A stretch of 64,000 nt of DNA from Cellulomonas sp. P24 (GTDB lineage Bacteria > Actinomycetota > Actinomycetes > Actinomycetales > Cellulomonadaceae): contig NZ_JAJDFX010000002.1 of NCBI RefSeq assembly GCF_024704385.1, positions 3,348,001 to 3,412,000 of the forward strand, in the 5' to 3' direction. This document shows, in pieces, positions 37,002 to 47,110 of the stretch. Within the stretch, counting starts at the first letter, position 1, and each line of letters starts with the position of its first letter. A program made the translations under genes and the position numbers. The notes below the pieces were generated by a model. The model did no database searches. It saw nothing but the letters and a program-made list of their open reading frames with translations, and was not told the origin of the DNA.

Positions 37002-38380
37002 GCGCCGTGGCGGCCGACCGCCCCGGGGTCCCGGGTGAGGCGATCGACCTGACGAACCTCTGGTCGCGCAACGTCCGCAGGACCGGCGACGGCGTGCTCG
37101 AGGTCGCCGGCGTCGACGTCCTCCAGCTCGCCGCCGAGTACGGCACCCCGGCGTTCGTGATGGACGAGGACGACTTCCGGACCCGGGCCCGCGCGTACCG
37201 CGACGCGTTCACCGACGCATTCGCGCCCCTCGGCGTCACGGTCGACGTGTACTACGCCGGCAAGGCGTTCCTGTGCACCGCCGTCGCGCGCTGGGCGCAC
37301 GAGGAGGGCCTGCGGGTCGACACCTGCACCGGCGGGGAGCTCGCGACGGCGCTGCGGGCGGGGGTCCCCGGCGCGCACATCGGGCTGCACGGCAACAACA
37401 AGTCGGACGACGAGATCGACCGTGCGGTCGAGGCGGGCATCGGCCGCCTCGTGCTGGACTCGTTGGGCGAGGTCGACAGGCTCGCCGAGGCCGGACGTCG
37501 CCACGGGCGGCGGGTCCCGGTGATGGTGCGGGTGACCACGGGCGTGCACGCGGGCGGCCACGAGTTCGTCGCGACCGCTCACGAGGACCAGAAGTTCGGT
37601 CTCTCGATCGCCGGCGGCCAGGCGATGGAGGGGCTGCTGGCGGTCCTGGAGCGACCCGAGCTCGAGCTCGTCGGCCTGCACTCGCACATCGGGTCGCAGA
37701 TCTTCGACGCGTCGGCCTTCGAGGTCGCGACCGCCAAGGTGCTCGCGTTGCGCGCCGAGCTCGCCGACCGGACCGGGTACCTCGTGCCGGAGGTCGACCT
37801 CGGCGGCGGCTACGGCGTCGCGTACCTGCCGGGCGAGGTGACGGCCGACCCGGTCGAGGTCGCCCGGCGGATCGCGACTGTCGTCGGCAGCGACTGCGCC
37901 GCGCTGGGGACCCCGGTGCCACGGATCTCGGTCGAGCCCGGCCGTGCGATCGTCGCCCCGACGACGTTCACGCTCTACCGCGTCGGCGTCGTGAAGCCGG
38001 TGACGACGGACGACGGGACCGTGCGGACGTACGTCTCCGTCGACGGCGGGATGAGCGACAACCCGCGGCCCGTGCTGTACGAGGCCGGGTACACCGCTGA
38101 GCTCGCCTCACGCACCTCGGCCGCGGCGCCGGTGCGGGCGCGGGTCGTCGGCAAGCACTGCGAGAGCGGCGACGTCGTCGTCCACGACGCGGCGCTGCCG
38201 GCGGACATCGTCCCGGGAGACCTCGTCGCCACCCCGGTCACGGGCGCGTACGGCCGGTCGATGGCGAGCAACTACAACTCCGTCCCGCGGCCGCCGGTGC
38301 TCGCCGTCCGTGCGGGGACCGTCCGGGTGCTCGTCCGCCGCGAGACCGAGGAGGACCTGCTCGCTCTCGACGTCGGCTGA
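36998..38380 (+). CDS. lysA: Diaminopimelate decarboxylase
   Basis: The 460-residue PLP enzyme makes L-lysine from meso-diaminopimelate. The cofactor lysine is Lys89 in [19 protein letters not shown] and the C-terminal [11 protein letters not shown] and [12 protein letters not shown] regions are those of LysA. The GTG start overlaps the argS stop, and 26 upstream codons in frame belong to argS. It is the terminal step of the lysine branch, with the threonine branch following. Confidence 0.96.
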   Translation: MSAVAADRPGVPGEAIDLTNLWSRNVRRTGDGVLEVAGVDVLQLAAEYGTPAFVMDEDDFRTRARAYRDAFTDAFAPLGVTVDVYYAGKAFLCTAVARWAHEEGLRVDTCTGGELATALRAGVPGAHIGLHGNNKSDDEIDRAVEAGIGRLVLDSLGEVDRLAEAGRRHGRRVPVMVRVTTGVHAGGHEFVATAHEDQKFGLSIAGGQAMEGLLAVLERPELELVGLHSHIGSQIFDASAFEVATAKVLALRAELADRTGYLVPEVDLGGGYGVAYLPGEVTADPVEVARRIATVVGSDCAALGTPVPRISVEPGRAIVAPTTFTLYRVGVVKPVTTDDGTVRTYVSVDGGMSDNPRPVLYEAGYTAELASRTSAAAPVRARVVGKHCESGDVVVHDAALPADIVPGDLVATPVTGAYGRSMASNYNSVPRPPVLAVRAGTVRVLVRRETEEDLLALDVG

Positions 38381-38420
38381 GCCCGCTCCGAATCGTCCGC
38401 GGACCGGTCACCGCCACCCG

Positions 38421-38553
38421 TATCCTGAGACGGCCCGCCCGCTCCGTGGTCAGGACGACGAGGATCGCCCGCAAGGACCACGCCGGGGGCGGTGGTCCGA
38501 CGCCGGTCGTCGCGCGAGGACCGGCTCGACGATCGAGAAGAGGTGTCCACGCC
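38421..38553 (+). promoter_or_regulatory. Promoter and structured leader of hom-thrC-thrB
   Basis: TATCCT at 38421-38426 is a good -10, giving a leader of about 120 bases. Two strong hairpins follow: GGACCAC...GTGGTCC at 38475-38498 and a perfect GCCGGTC...GACCGGC at 38502-38525. The ribosome site AGAAGAGG comes just after. The layout could allow attenuation or translational control. No separate stop-terminated leader peptide is seen. Confidence 0.5.
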
Positions 38554-39885
38554 GTGGCTGCAGCAACAGACGGGACCGTGCCCGCGCTCCGCGTCGCCGT
38601 GCTCGGATGCGGTGTCGTCGGGACCGAGGTCGTCCGCCTGCTGACGACCCAGGCCGACGACCTCGCCGCCCGGGTCGGCGCACCGCTCGAGCTGATCGGC
38701 ATCGCGGTCCGCGACCTCGAGGTAGAACGCGACCCGGCGGTCGACCGCTCCCTGCTCACGACCGACGCCGAGGATCTCGTCACCCGTGCGGACATCGTGG
38801 TCGAGCTCATCGGCGGCATCGAGCCGGCGCGGAGCCTCCTGCTGCGGGCGATCGCCTCCGGGGCAGCGGCCGTCACCGCGAACAAGGCGCTGCTCGCCGC
38901 CGATGGACCGACCCTCTACTCCGCCGCCGACGCGGCCGGGGTCGACCTGTACTTCGAGGCGGCGGTCGCCGGTGCGATCCCCCTGGTCCGGCCGGTCCGC
39001 GAGTCGCTCACCGGCGACCGCATCCAGCGCGTGCTCGGGATCGTCAACGGCACGACGAACTACGTCCTCGACGAGATGGCCACGCGCGGCCTCGAGCTCG
39101 ACCAGGCCGTCAAGCAGGCGCAGGAGCTCGGCTACGCCGAGGCGGACCCGACCGCCGACGTCGAGGGTTTCGACGCGGCGGCGAAGGCGGCGATCCTCGC
39201 GTCCCTCGCGTTCCACACCCGCGTCTCGCTCGCCGACGTCCACCGGGAGGGCATCACCGGGATCACCGCGGACGACGTCTCCTCGGCCGAGCGCACCGGG
39301 CACGTGATCAAGCTGCTCGCCATCGCCGAGCGCACCGACGGCGGGGTGATCGCCCGGGTGCATCCGGCGCTCGTCCCGCTGTCGCACCCGCTCGCCGGTG
39401 TGCGCGGAGCCTTCAACGCGGTGTTCATCGAGGCCGAGGCCGCCGGCGAGCTGATGTTCTACGGTCGTGGCGCCGGTGGTGCGCCCACCGCGTCGGCTGT
39501 CCTGGGCGACCTCGTGTCCGCCGGTCGGCACCGGGTGCACGGCGGGCTCGGACCGTCGGAGTCGAGCTACGCCGCCCTGCCGGTGCTGCCGATCTCGGGC
39601 GCGCTGACCCGGTACCAGGTGCGGCTCGACGTGGCGGACCGGCCCGGTGTCCTGTCGCAGGTCGCGGCGGTGTTCGCCGAGCACGGCGTGTCGATCGAAG
39701 GGGTGCGCCAGACGCAGGACCCCGCACGCTCGGTCCGCGCCGGTGAGCACCCCGAGTACGTCGCGTGGCTGATCATCAGCACGCACACCGCGCCGGAGGA
39801 GGCGCTCGCCGCCACGGTCCGCGCCGTCAGCACGCTCGACGTGGTCCACCGGATCACGTCCGTCCTGAGAGTCGAGGGAGCCTGA
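38554..39885 (+). CDS. hom: Homoserine dehydrogenase
   Basis: This 443-residue protein has an N-terminal NAD(P) fold ([13 protein letters not shown]), the homoserine dehydrogenase core ([13 protein letters not shown] and [19 protein letters not shown]) and a C-terminal ACT domain from about 350 ([16 protein letters not shown]). ACT-bearing enzymes of actinobacteria are inhibited by threonine. The GTG at 38554 follows AGAAGAGG; the frame is open 36 codons upstream, but that stretch contains the hairpin leader. It is TGATG-coupled to thrC. Confidence 0.95.
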   Translation: MAAATDGTVPALRVAVLGCGVVGTEVVRLLTTQADDLAARVGAPLELIGIAVRDLEVERDPAVDRSLLTTDAEDLVTRADIVVELIGGIEPARSLLLRAIASGAAAVTANKALLAADGPTLYSAADAAGVDLYFEAAVAGAIPLVRPVRESLTGDRIQRVLGIVNGTTNYVLDEMATRGLELDQAVKQAQELGYAEADPTADVEGFDAAAKAAILASLAFHTRVSLADVHREGITGITADDVSSAERTGHVIKLLAIAERTDGGVIARVHPALVPLSHPLAGVRGAFNAVFIEAEAAGELMFYGRGAGGAPTASAVLGDLVSAGRHRVHGGLGPSESSYAALPVLPISGALTRYQVRLDVADRPGVLSQVAAVFAEHGVSIEGVRQTQDPARSVRAGEHPEYVAWLIISTHTAPEEALAATVRAVSTLDVVHRITSVLRVEGA

Positions 39886-40955
39886 TGGCCCACCAGTGGC
39901 GCGGCGTGATCGCCGAGTACGCCGAGTACCTTCCCGCGCACGTGCAGACCCGCGTCGTGACCCTGGGGGAGGGAGGCACACCTCTCGTGCCCGCACCGGC
40001 GCTGTCCGCGGCGACGGGCGCCGACGTCTACCTCAAGGTCGAGGGGATGAACCCGACCGGCTCGTTCAAGGACCGCGGCATGACGACCGCGATCTCCGCC
40101 GCGGCCGGGCGCGGCGCGCGCGCCGTCGTGTGCGCGTCGACGGGGAACACCTCGGCCTCGGCCGCGGCGTACGCCACGGCCGCCGGCATGCGCTGCGCGG
40201 TCCTCGTGCCGGACGGCAAGATCGCGATGGGCAAGCTCAGCCAGGCGATCGCCCACGGGGCGACCCTGCTCCAGGTCGACGGGAACTTCGACGACTGCCT
40301 CGTCGCGGCGCGCAAGCTCGCCGAGGCCTACCCGGTCGAGCTCGTGAACTCGGTGAACCCGGACCGCATCGAGGGCCAGAAGACGGGCGCGTTCGAGATC
40401 GTCGACGCGCTCGGCGACGCCCCGGACATCCACGCCCTCCCGGTCGGCAACGCCGGGAACATCACCGCGTACTGGAAGGGCTTCACCGAGTACGCGGCCG
40501 GCGGCCGCGCGACTCGCACGCCGGCGATGTGGGGCTTCCAGGCGGCCGGCGCGGCACCGATCGTGGCCGGTCACCCGATCACCGACCCGGAGACGATCGC
40601 CACGGCGATCCGGATCGGGAACCCCGCCTCGTGGACCCAGGCCGAGACCGCCCGCGACGACTCGGGCGGGCTGATCGAGGCGGTCACGGACGCGCAGATC
40701 CTTGCGGCGCACCGGTTCCTGTCGAGCAAGGTCGGCGTGTTCGTCGAGCCGGCGTCCGCCGCGGGTGTCGCGGGCATCCTCGCGCTCGCCGAGCAGGGCC
40801 GCGTGCCCGCCGGTGTGCGGATCGTCGTGACGGTCACCGGTCACGGGCTCAAGGACCCGCAGTGGGCGCTGCGGGACGCGGACGGTCGGGAGGTCGTCCC
40901 GGTGCGCATCCAGGCCGACGTCGTGGCGATCGCCGACGCCCTAGGCCTGGACTGA
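39885..40955 (+). CDS. thrC: Threonine synthase
   Basis: The 356-residue PLP enzyme converts O-phosphohomoserine to threonine. The cofactor lysine is Lys62 in [12 protein letters not shown]; other marks are [14 protein letters not shown] and the phosphate loop [15 protein letters not shown]. It is of the short (class II-type) ThrC found in Gram-positive bacteria. The ATG shares a base with the hom stop. Seventeen bases separate its stop from thrB. Confidence 0.96.
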   Translation: MAHQWRGVIAEYAEYLPAHVQTRVVTLGEGGTPLVPAPALSAATGADVYLKVEGMNPTGSFKDRGMTTAISAAAGRGARAVVCASTGNTSASAAAYATAAGMRCAVLVPDGKIAMGKLSQAIAHGATLLQVDGNFDDCLVAARKLAEAYPVELVNSVNPDRIEGQKTGAFEIVDALGDAPDIHALPVGNAGNITAYWKGFTEYAAGGRATRTPAMWGFQAAGAAPIVAGHPITDPETIATAIRIGNPASWTQAETARDDSGGLIEAVTDAQILAAHRFLSSKVGVFVEPASAAGVAGILALAEQGRVPAGVRIVVTVTGHGLKDPQWALRDADGREVVPVRIQADVVAIADALGLD

Positions 40956-40972
40956 GCGGACGGCGCGCGGCG

Positions 40973-41922
40973 ATGCGACTGGGTCATGACCACGTCCGGG
41001 TGCGCGTGCCGGCGACGAGCGCGAACCTCGGGCCGGGTTTCGACGCGCTGGGCCTGGCTCTCGGCCTGTACGACGACGTCGAGGTCCGGGCTCTGGGCAC
41101 CGCGGAGGTGCGCGTCGAGGTGATCGGCGAGGGCGCCGGTGAGGTGCCTGACGGCGAGGACCACCTCGTGGTGCGTGCCCTCCGTGCGGCGCTCGACCTC
41201 GTCGGCGCGCCGCAGACGGGGCTGCACCTGGTGTGCCACAACCGGATCCCGCACGGGCGGGGCCTCGGCTCGTCGGCTGCCGCCGTCGTGGCGGGGGTGG
41301 TCGCCGCCCGTCACCTCATCGTGGATGCAGAGGCCCTCGACGACGACGTCGCGCTCGGGCTCGCCACGCAGATGGAGGGTCATCCCGACAACGCCGCCCC
41401 CGCCCTGCTCGGAGGGGCGACGGTCGCATGGACCGACCACGGCGTCCCGCACGCGGTGCCGCTCGAGGTGCACAGCGGCATCGTCCCGGTCGCCCTCGTC
41501 CCGGAGTCCCGGCTCGCGACACGCGTCGCGCGCGGTGTGCTGCCGACCGTGGTCCCGCACGCCGACGCCGCATCCCAGGCCGGCCGCGCGGCGCTCCTGG
41601 TGGAGGCGCTCGCCCGCCGACCCGAGATGCTGCTCGCCGCGACCGAGGATCTCCTGCACCAGCAGTACCGGGCCTCCGTGATGCCGGACTCGCTCGCCCT
41701 GGTGGACGCCTTGCGTCGACGGGGGGCGCGGCCGTGGTCTCGGGGGCGGGGCCGACGGTCCTGGTGCTGGCGCGCGAGACCGGGACCGGGGGCACCGACG
41801 CGGACGAGGCGATCGCTCAGACCTTCGGCGGCGCGATGGGCGGGTGGCGCCTGCTCCGGCTTGCCGTGGACCGCGAGGGTGTCCGTGCCAGCCGGGTCGG
41901 TGCGGTCCCGGGAGCGGGCTGA
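40973..41922 (+). pseudogene. thrB: Homoserine kinase, frameshifted in this sequence
   Basis: The first frame (ATG 40973) gives a GHMP kinase with ATSANLGPGFDALGLALG, the ATP loop PHGRGLGSSAAAVVAG and HPDNAAPALLGG. It loses sense after LALVDALRR. The rest, GGAAVVSGAGPTVLVLA to the end at 41922, is in another frame. Restoring one G in the G6 run at 41721-41726 joins them into a 316-residue protein. ThrB phosphorylates homoserine between hom and thrC steps, so loss would cause threonine auxotrophy. Since hom and thrC are intact next to it, a sequencing error is the likelier reason. Confidence 0.92.
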
Positions 41923-42135
41923 TCGGTCCGTGCGCGGTGGTACGGTAGTCCTGCTCCCACGATCGTGCACCGGCTCCGGAATGACGGGCCGTGTCACCAG
42001 GGGGCACTCCAGCCCACGCCAGTCGACGTTGTCATACGCCGCGCGTGAGGCTCCAGCGATCCGGTCGATCTGTGCCGGGTCGTCGATCGCGGTCCGCATC
42101 TGAACGCCGGCCGCCGACGAGGGAAAGGGTCCTTC
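41923..42135 (+). promoter_or_regulatory. rho: Rho promoter and long 5' leader
   Basis: TACGGT at 41941-41946, about 20 bases past thrB, is a candidate -10. It would leave a leader of about 180 bases before the rho start, with AAAGG seven bases from the GTG. Long leaders are common for rho, which often limits its own synthesis. I see no strong intrinsic hairpin here. Confidence 0.45.
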
Positions 42136-44238
42136 GTGACTGACACTGTCGAATCCACCACGCGCTCCGAGCACGGCACCGGTGGATCCGCCCGCGGCGC
42201 CATCTCCGCGATGCGCCTGCCCGAGCTCCAATCGCTCGCTGCCGAGCTCGGGGTCACGGGCACCTCCAAGATGCGCAAGAGCGACCTCCTGGACGCGATC
42301 AAGGAGCGGCGCGCCGGCGCGGCGCCCTCGGGTCGGTCCGCGGCGCGACGCACGGCCCCTGTGCCGGCCACCGTCGCGGTGGAGGCCGCCGGGCGCGTCG
42401 AACCGAACCACCAGGCCGAGTCGACCGGACGCGCGTCGTCGGGCGCCGAGGCGACGTCGAGCACCGAGAGGCCGTCGACGGCCGCGCCGAGCGGTCGTGC
42501 CGGGTCGAACGGCGAGCTCGATCTGGACACGCCTGCCGGAGCACGGTCGGGCGCCAGGACGACCACGCCCCCGGAGCACGGTGGCCCGGCAGGGGAGACT
42601 CGTGACGAGCGCGCCGCCCGCGCCGCCGCCGCCGTCGGCACCGTGGCAGCAGAGCGTCGTGGCTCGCGACGGTCCGGCCGCGGGGCAGGCGCGCCTGCCG
42701 GCGACGCTGCCGAGCTGACGTTGCCGCTCATCGTCGGGGCCCCCGAGCAGGTGCGCAGCGAGGCCCGTGCGGAGTCCGGGGAGAGCGGCGACGACCGTGG
42801 CGCTCGGCGCCAGAACGGCAGCCAGCAGCAGACCGCGCAGAGCAACCAGGCGCAGGCCAACCAGGCACCGGGCAACCAGCAGCAGGGTCAGGGCGTGCGC
42901 AACCGCCCGGCCGGTCAGGACGACGGCGACGAGGAGCGCGGCGGTCGTCGTCGTCGCTCGCGTGACCGGTACCGCGACCGCGACCGGTCGAAGCGCACGC
43001 GCGGCCCGCGTCCCGGTGGCAGCGAGCTCGTCGGCTACGACGAGGTCGAGATCGGCGAGGACGACATCCTGCTCCCGGTCGCCGGGATCCTCGACATCCT
43101 CGACAACTACGCGTTCGTCCGGACCTCGGGCTACCTTCCCGGTGCCAGCGACGTGTACGTCTCCCTCGGCCAGGTGAAGAAGGCCGGGCTGCGTCGGGGT
43201 GATGCCGTCACCGGTGCGGTTCGTCAGCCGCGTGAGGGCGACGTCCCGCCGCAGGGCAACACCGCACGGTCCAAGTTCAACGCCCTCGTGCGCCTGGACA
43301 CCGTGAACGGGATGTCGCCGGACGAGGCGCGGAACCGCCCGGAGTTCGCGAAGCTGACCCCGCTGTACCCGCAGGCGCGGCTGCGGCTCGAGACCGAGCC
43401 GAACCAGCTGACCCCACGGGTGATCGACATCGTCGCGCCGATCGGCAAGGGCCAGCGCGGACTGATCGTCGCTCCGCCGAAGGCCGGCAAGACGATCATC
43501 ATGCAGCAGATCGCCAACGCCATCACCACCAACAACCCTGAGGTCCACCTCATGGTCGTGCTCGTCGACGAGCGACCTGAAGAGGTCACCGACATGGAGC
43601 GGACCGTCAAGGGCGAGGTGATCGCGTCGACGTTCGACCGGCCCGCCTCCGACCACACGATCGTCGCCGAGCTCGCCATCGAGCGGGCCAAGCGTCTGGT
43701 CGAGCTCGGGCAGGACGTCGTCGTGCTGCTCGACTCGCTCACCCGGCTGTCGCGTGCGTACAACCTCGCGGCTCCGGCGTCCGGGCGCATCCTGTCCGGT
43801 GGTGTGGACGCGTCGGCGCTCTACCCGCCGAAGCGGTTCTTCGGAGCGGCGCGGAACATCGAGAACGGCGGCTCCCTGACGATCCTCGCCTCGGCGCTCG
43901 TCGAGACCGGGTCCAAGATGGACGAGGTCATCTTCGAGGAGTTCAAGGGCACCGGGAACATGGAGCTCCGGCTCTCCCGGTCGCTTGCGGACAAGCGGAT
44001 CTTCCCGGCGGTGGACGTCAACGCGTCGGGCACCCGCCGCGAGGAGATCCTCATGCCGGCCGACGAGCTCAAGATCGTCTGGAAGCTGCGGCGCGTCATG
44101 GGTGCGCTCGACCAGCAGCAGGCCATCGAGCTCCTGCTCGGCAAGCTGCGCGAGACGAAGTCGAACGTCGAGTTCCTCCTCCAGGTGCAGAAGACGACGC
44201 CGTCGGGCAACGGTCATGGCGGTCACGGCGACACGTGA
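42136..44238 (+). CDS. rho: Transcription termination factor Rho with large N-terminal insertion
   Basis: The 700-residue protein is a hexameric RNA-dependent ATPase. Residues 22-60 are the Rho_N helical domain (MRLPELQSLAAELGV). About 61-295 form a long, low-complexity insertion rich in Ala, Arg, Gln, Asn and Gly, as in other actinobacterial Rho proteins. The canonical core follows from LVGYDEVEIGEDD: the RNA-binding domain, the Walker A APPKAGKT near 446-453, and LVDERPEEVTDM and DSLTRLSRAYN. Insertions like this increase RNA binding in Mycobacterium and Micrococcus and can reduce bicyclomycin sensitivity. The start is a GTG. Confidence 0.96.
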   Translation: MTDTVESTTRSEHGTGGSARGAISAMRLPELQSLAAELGVTGTSKMRKSDLLDAIKERRAGAAPSGRSAARRTAPVPATVAVEAAGRVEPNHQAESTGRASSGAEATSSTERPSTAAPSGRAGSNGELDLDTPAGARSGARTTTPPEHGGPAGETRDERAARAAAAVGTVAAERRGSRRSGRGAGAPAGDAAELTLPLIVGAPEQVRSEARAESGESGDDRGARRQNGSQQQTAQSNQAQANQAPGNQQQGQGVRNRPAGQDDGDEERGGRRRRSRDRYRDRDRSKRTRGPRPGGSELVGYDEVEIGEDDILLPVAGILDILDNYAFVRTSGYLPGASDVYVSLGQVKKAGLRRGDAVTGAVRQPREGDVPPQGNTARSKFNALVRLDTVNGMSPDEARNRPEFAKLTPLYPQARLRLETEPNQLTPRVIDIVAPIGKGQRGLIVAPPKAGKTIIMQQIANAITTNNPEVHLMVVLVDERPEEVTDMERTVKGEVIASTFDRPASDHTIVAELAIERAKRLVELGQDVVVLLDSLTRLSRAYNLAAPASGRILSGGVDASALYPPKRFFGAARNIENGGSLTILASALVETGSKMDEVIFEEFKGTGNMELRLSRSLADKRIFPAVDVNASGTRREEILMPADELKIVWKLRRVMGALDQQQAIELLLGKLRETKSNVEFLLQVQKTTPSGNGHGGHGDT

Positions 44239-44250
44239 GCCTGACCGTGC

Positions 44251-44282
44251 CACCCGGCGTTGCCGAAGGGTCGCGCCGGGTG
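44251..44282 (+). terminator. Hairpin after rho
   Basis: CACCCGGCG pairs perfectly with CGCCGGGTG across a 14-base loop, 12 bases past the rho stop. The remaining bases to prfA have another weaker CGTGCC/GGCACG pairing and no gene; rpmE, often found here in other actinobacteria, is absent. Confidence 0.5.
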
Positions 44283-44404
44283 CCGACGGGCGGTGACGTG
44301 CGGCGCCGGCGTGCCGCTTGCGGGTGGGCACCGGGTGGCACGGCGACCGACCCGTCGCCCGAGCGCCCGACGCCGTCACCCCAGCAGGTCGAGGAGCCAG
44401 CCAG

Positions 44405-45496
44405 ATGAGTGAGCCGTTCGCCGCAGCGATGCCGTTGCTGGCCGAGCACGCCGAGATCGAGCGCGCGCTCGCCGACCCGAGCGTGCACGCCGACGGCGGC
44501 CGCGCGCGGGCCCTCGGACGCCGGTACGCGGAGCTCCGCCAGGTCGTCGCGGCCTACCGGGCGTGGGAGCAGGCGAACGGCGACGCCGAGGCGGCAGCGG
44601 AGCTCGCGGAGGACGACGCATCCTTCGCGGTGGAGCTCCCTGAGCTGCAGGCGGCCGCCGACGAGGCCGCCGAACGTCTGCGGCGGGTGCTGATCCCTCG
44701 TGACCCGGACGACGGGCGGGACGTCATCCTGGAGATCAAGGCGGGCGAGGGCGGCGAGGAGTCGGCGCTGTTCGCGGGTGACCTGCTGCGCATGTACCTG
44801 CGGTACGCCGAGCGCCGGGGCTGGCGTACCGAGATCATCGAGGCCACCGAGTCGGACCTGGGCGGCTACAAGGACGTCCAGGTCGCGGTCAAGTCCCGCG
44901 GCGGCGCCCCGACGGACCCGGCCGATGGGGTGTGGGCGAACCTCAAGTACGAGGGCGGCGTGCACCGGGTGCAGCGGGTGCCGGTCACCGAGTCGCAGGG
45001 ACGCATCCACACCTCGGCCGCCGGGGTGCTCGTGCTGCCCGAGGCCGACGACGTCGGTGAGGTCGAGATCGACGCCAACGACCTGCGGATCGACGTGTAC
45101 CGCTCGTCGGGCCCCGGGGGTCAGTCCGTCAACACGACCGACTCCGCGGTGCGGATCACGCACCTGCCGACGGGGATCGTCGTGTCGATGCAGAACGAGA
45201 AGTCGCAGCTGCAGAACAAGGAGCAGGCGATGCGCGTGCTGCGCGCGCGACTGCTCGCCGCGCGGGCCGAGCAGGAGGCCGAGGCCGCCTCGGCGCAACG
45301 CCGCTCGCAGGTCCGGACGGTCGACCGCAGCGAGCGGATCCGGACGTACAACTTCCCCGAGAACCGGATCGCGGACCATCGGACGGGCTACAAGGCGTAC
45401 AACCTGGACGCGGTCCTCGACGGCGACCTCGACCCGGTCGTGAGATCGGCGATCGAGGCCGACGAGGCCGCCCAGCTCGCGGTGCGCGAGGAGTGA
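44405..45496 (+). CDS. prfA: Peptide chain release factor 1
   Basis: This 363-residue factor reads UAA and UAG stops. It has the GGQ motif (SGPGGQSVN, near 237) that triggers peptide release and the downstream [17 protein letters not shown] block. GAGGAG lies eight bases before the ATG. Its stop overlaps prmC (GTGA), the enzyme that methylates the GGQ glutamine. Confidence 0.96.
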   Translation: MSEPFAAAMPLLAEHAEIERALADPSVHADGGRARALGRRYAELRQVVAAYRAWEQANGDAEAAAELAEDDASFAVELPELQAAADEAAERLRRVLIPRDPDDGRDVILEIKAGEGGEESALFAGDLLRMYLRYAERRGWRTEIIEATESDLGGYKDVQVAVKSRGGAPTDPADGVWANLKYEGGVHRVQRVPVTESQGRIHTSAAGVLVLPEADDVGEVEIDANDLRIDVYRSSGPGGQSVNTTDSAVRITHLPTGIVVSMQNEKSQLQNKEQAMRVLRARLLAARAEQEAEAASAQRRSQVRTVDRSERIRTYNFPENRIADHRTGYKAYNLDAVLDGDLDPVVRSAIEADEAAQLAVREE

Positions 45497-46431
45497 GCGT
45501 CGCGCCGTCGCTGCGTCAGGCGTTGCGGGACGCCGCCGCGACGCTGGCCGACGCGGGTGTCCCCACGCCGGTGGTCGACGCCGAGCTCCTGGCGGCGTTC
45601 GCGCTCGGCCAGGAGCGCGGGCAGGAGGTGAGCCGCGGTGAGCTGCAGGCCGCGGCCGTCCTCGGTGCGCCCGTGCCGTCGGGGCTGGCGGCGCTCGTGC
45701 TCGCCCGCGCGCGACGCGTCCCGCTCCAGCACCTGACCGGTGTCGCGCCGTTCCGGGGACTCGATCTCGCCGTCGGGCCCGGGGTGTTCGTCCCGCGACC
45801 CGAGACGGAGCAGGTCGCCCAGCACGCGATCGACGAGGCCCGGTCGGTGGGAGCCGCACGCGGCCATGCCCTCGTCGTCGACCTCTGCACCGGGTCCGGC
45901 GCGATCGCTCTCGCTGTCGCGCACGAGGTCCCGACGGCCACGGTGCACGCCGTCGAGCTCGACGTCGACGCCCACCGCTGGGCGGCGCGGAACGTCGCAC
46001 GTCGCCCCGACCGGGTCGTGCTGGTCCGGGGCGACGCACGGACGGCGCTGCGGGCGCTCGACGGCCAGGTCGACGTCGTGGTCTCCAACCCGCCGTACGT
46101 GCCCCCGGGTGCCGTCCCCGTCGACCAGGAGGTCGCCGACCACGACCCGGCGGTCGCCCTGTACGGTCTCGGCCCGGACGGCCTCGAGGTCCCGCGCGGG
46201 ATCATCGCCGCCGCCGCGCGGCTGCTCCGCCCGGGAGGTCTGCTCGTGATGGAGCACGCCGAGGTCCAGGCCGTCGCCGCCCAGGAGGCCGTCCGCTCCA
46301 CAGGCGCGTTCGAGCAGGTCGAGACCGCCGACGACCTCACCGGGCGCCCCCGCATGGTCGTCGCCAGACGCTCGTCCGGTGTCGCGAATGCCACCACCAC
46401 CCAGTCGGACGTGGAACACTCGCGGACGTGA
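45493..46431 (+). CDS. prmC: Release factor glutamine methyltransferase
   Basis: The 312-residue SAM-dependent enzyme methylates the GGQ glutamine of release factors. It has an N-terminal helical domain, the [13 protein letters not shown] and FVPRPETE blocks, the SAM loop [16 protein letters not shown], and the catalytic NPPY ([11 protein letters not shown], around residue 198). It overlaps prfA and tsaC by four bases each. The last 20 residues are a non-conserved tail. Confidence 0.95.
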   Translation: MSVAPSLRQALRDAAATLADAGVPTPVVDAELLAAFALGQERGQEVSRGELQAAAVLGAPVPSGLAALVLARARRVPLQHLTGVAPFRGLDLAVGPGVFVPRPETEQVAQHAIDEARSVGAARGHALVVDLCTGSGAIALAVAHEVPTATVHAVELDVDAHRWAARNVARRPDRVVLVRGDARTALRALDGQVDVVVSNPPYVPPGAVPVDQEVADHDPAVALYGLGPDGLEVPRGIIAAAARLLRPGGLLVMEHAEVQAVAAQEAVRSTGAFEQVETADDLTGRPRMVVARRSSGVANATTTQSDVEHSRT

Positions 46432-47110
46432 CCGAGCACCACTCTTCGCTGCCAGAGCTCTGGGACGTCACCGACGCGAGCACCCGGGGCCCAGCTCTCG
46501 ACGAGGCCGTCAACGCCGTCTCGCGTGGCGCCCTCGTCGTGCTCCCGACGGACACCGTCTACGGCATCGGCGCGGACGCGTTCGCCCCGCCCGCCGTCGC
46601 CGCCCTGCTCGCGGCCAAGGGTCGCGGGCGTCAGATGCCACCCCCGTCCTCATCCCGGACGTCCGCACGCTCGACGGGCTCGCGACGGACGTGCCGCCGG
46701 CCGTCCGTGAGCTCGTGGACCGGTTCTGGCCCGGTGGCCTCACCGTGATCCTCCGCGCTCAGCCGTCCCTCGCGTGGGACCTCGGCGAGACTGCGGGCAC
46801 CGTCGCGCTGCGCATGCCGGACCATGACGCCGCGCTCGCGCTGCTGCGGCGGACGGGACCGCTGGCGGTGTCGAGTGCGAACCGGACCGGTTCCGCGGCC
46901 GCACTCACGGCGCAGGACGCCCGCGACCAGCTCGGTGCGTCCGTCTCGGTGTACCTGGATGCCGGACCTGTGACGGGCGGCGTCGCGTCGACGATCGTGG
47001 ACGCGACCGGCGACGAGCTGCGCATCGTCCGGCTGGGGGCGATCGGGATCGAGCAGCTCCGCGAGGTCGCTCCGGTCGCCGAACCGGCGCCGCAGGAGCC
47101 CGCGGGGTGA
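46428..47110 (+). pseudogene. tsaC: Threonylcarbamoyl-AMP synthase TsaC/YwlC, frameshifted in this sequence
   Basis: The first frame (GTG 46428) gives ALVVLPTDTVYGIGADAFAP and AALLAAKGRGRQMPP, the Sua5/YciO/YrdC nucleotide-binding start. The remainder (VLIPDVRTLDGLA, FWPGGLTVILRA, TVALRMPDHDAA, PLAVSSANRTGS) is in another frame to 47110. One extra C in the C5 run at 46641-46645 rejoins them to a normal protein of about 228 residues. TsaC makes threonylcarbamoyl-AMP for the essential t6A tRNA modification, so a true knockout is unlikely. It is coupled to prmC and to the transferase gene behind. Confidence 0.92.

Noticed and set aside
38446-38553. A threonine leader peptide before hom
   Set aside because: The frame with Thr-Thr-Arg-Ile is continuous with hom and has no stop, so it is not a separate leader peptide.
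41380-44379. A 999-codon minus-strand open frame opposite rho and thrB
   Set aside because: Stop codons are rare on the opposite strand of GC-rich genes; the plus-strand genes have clear motifs. The part opposite the rho leader (MRTAIDDPAQIDRIAGASR) looks slightly protein-like but has no support of its own.
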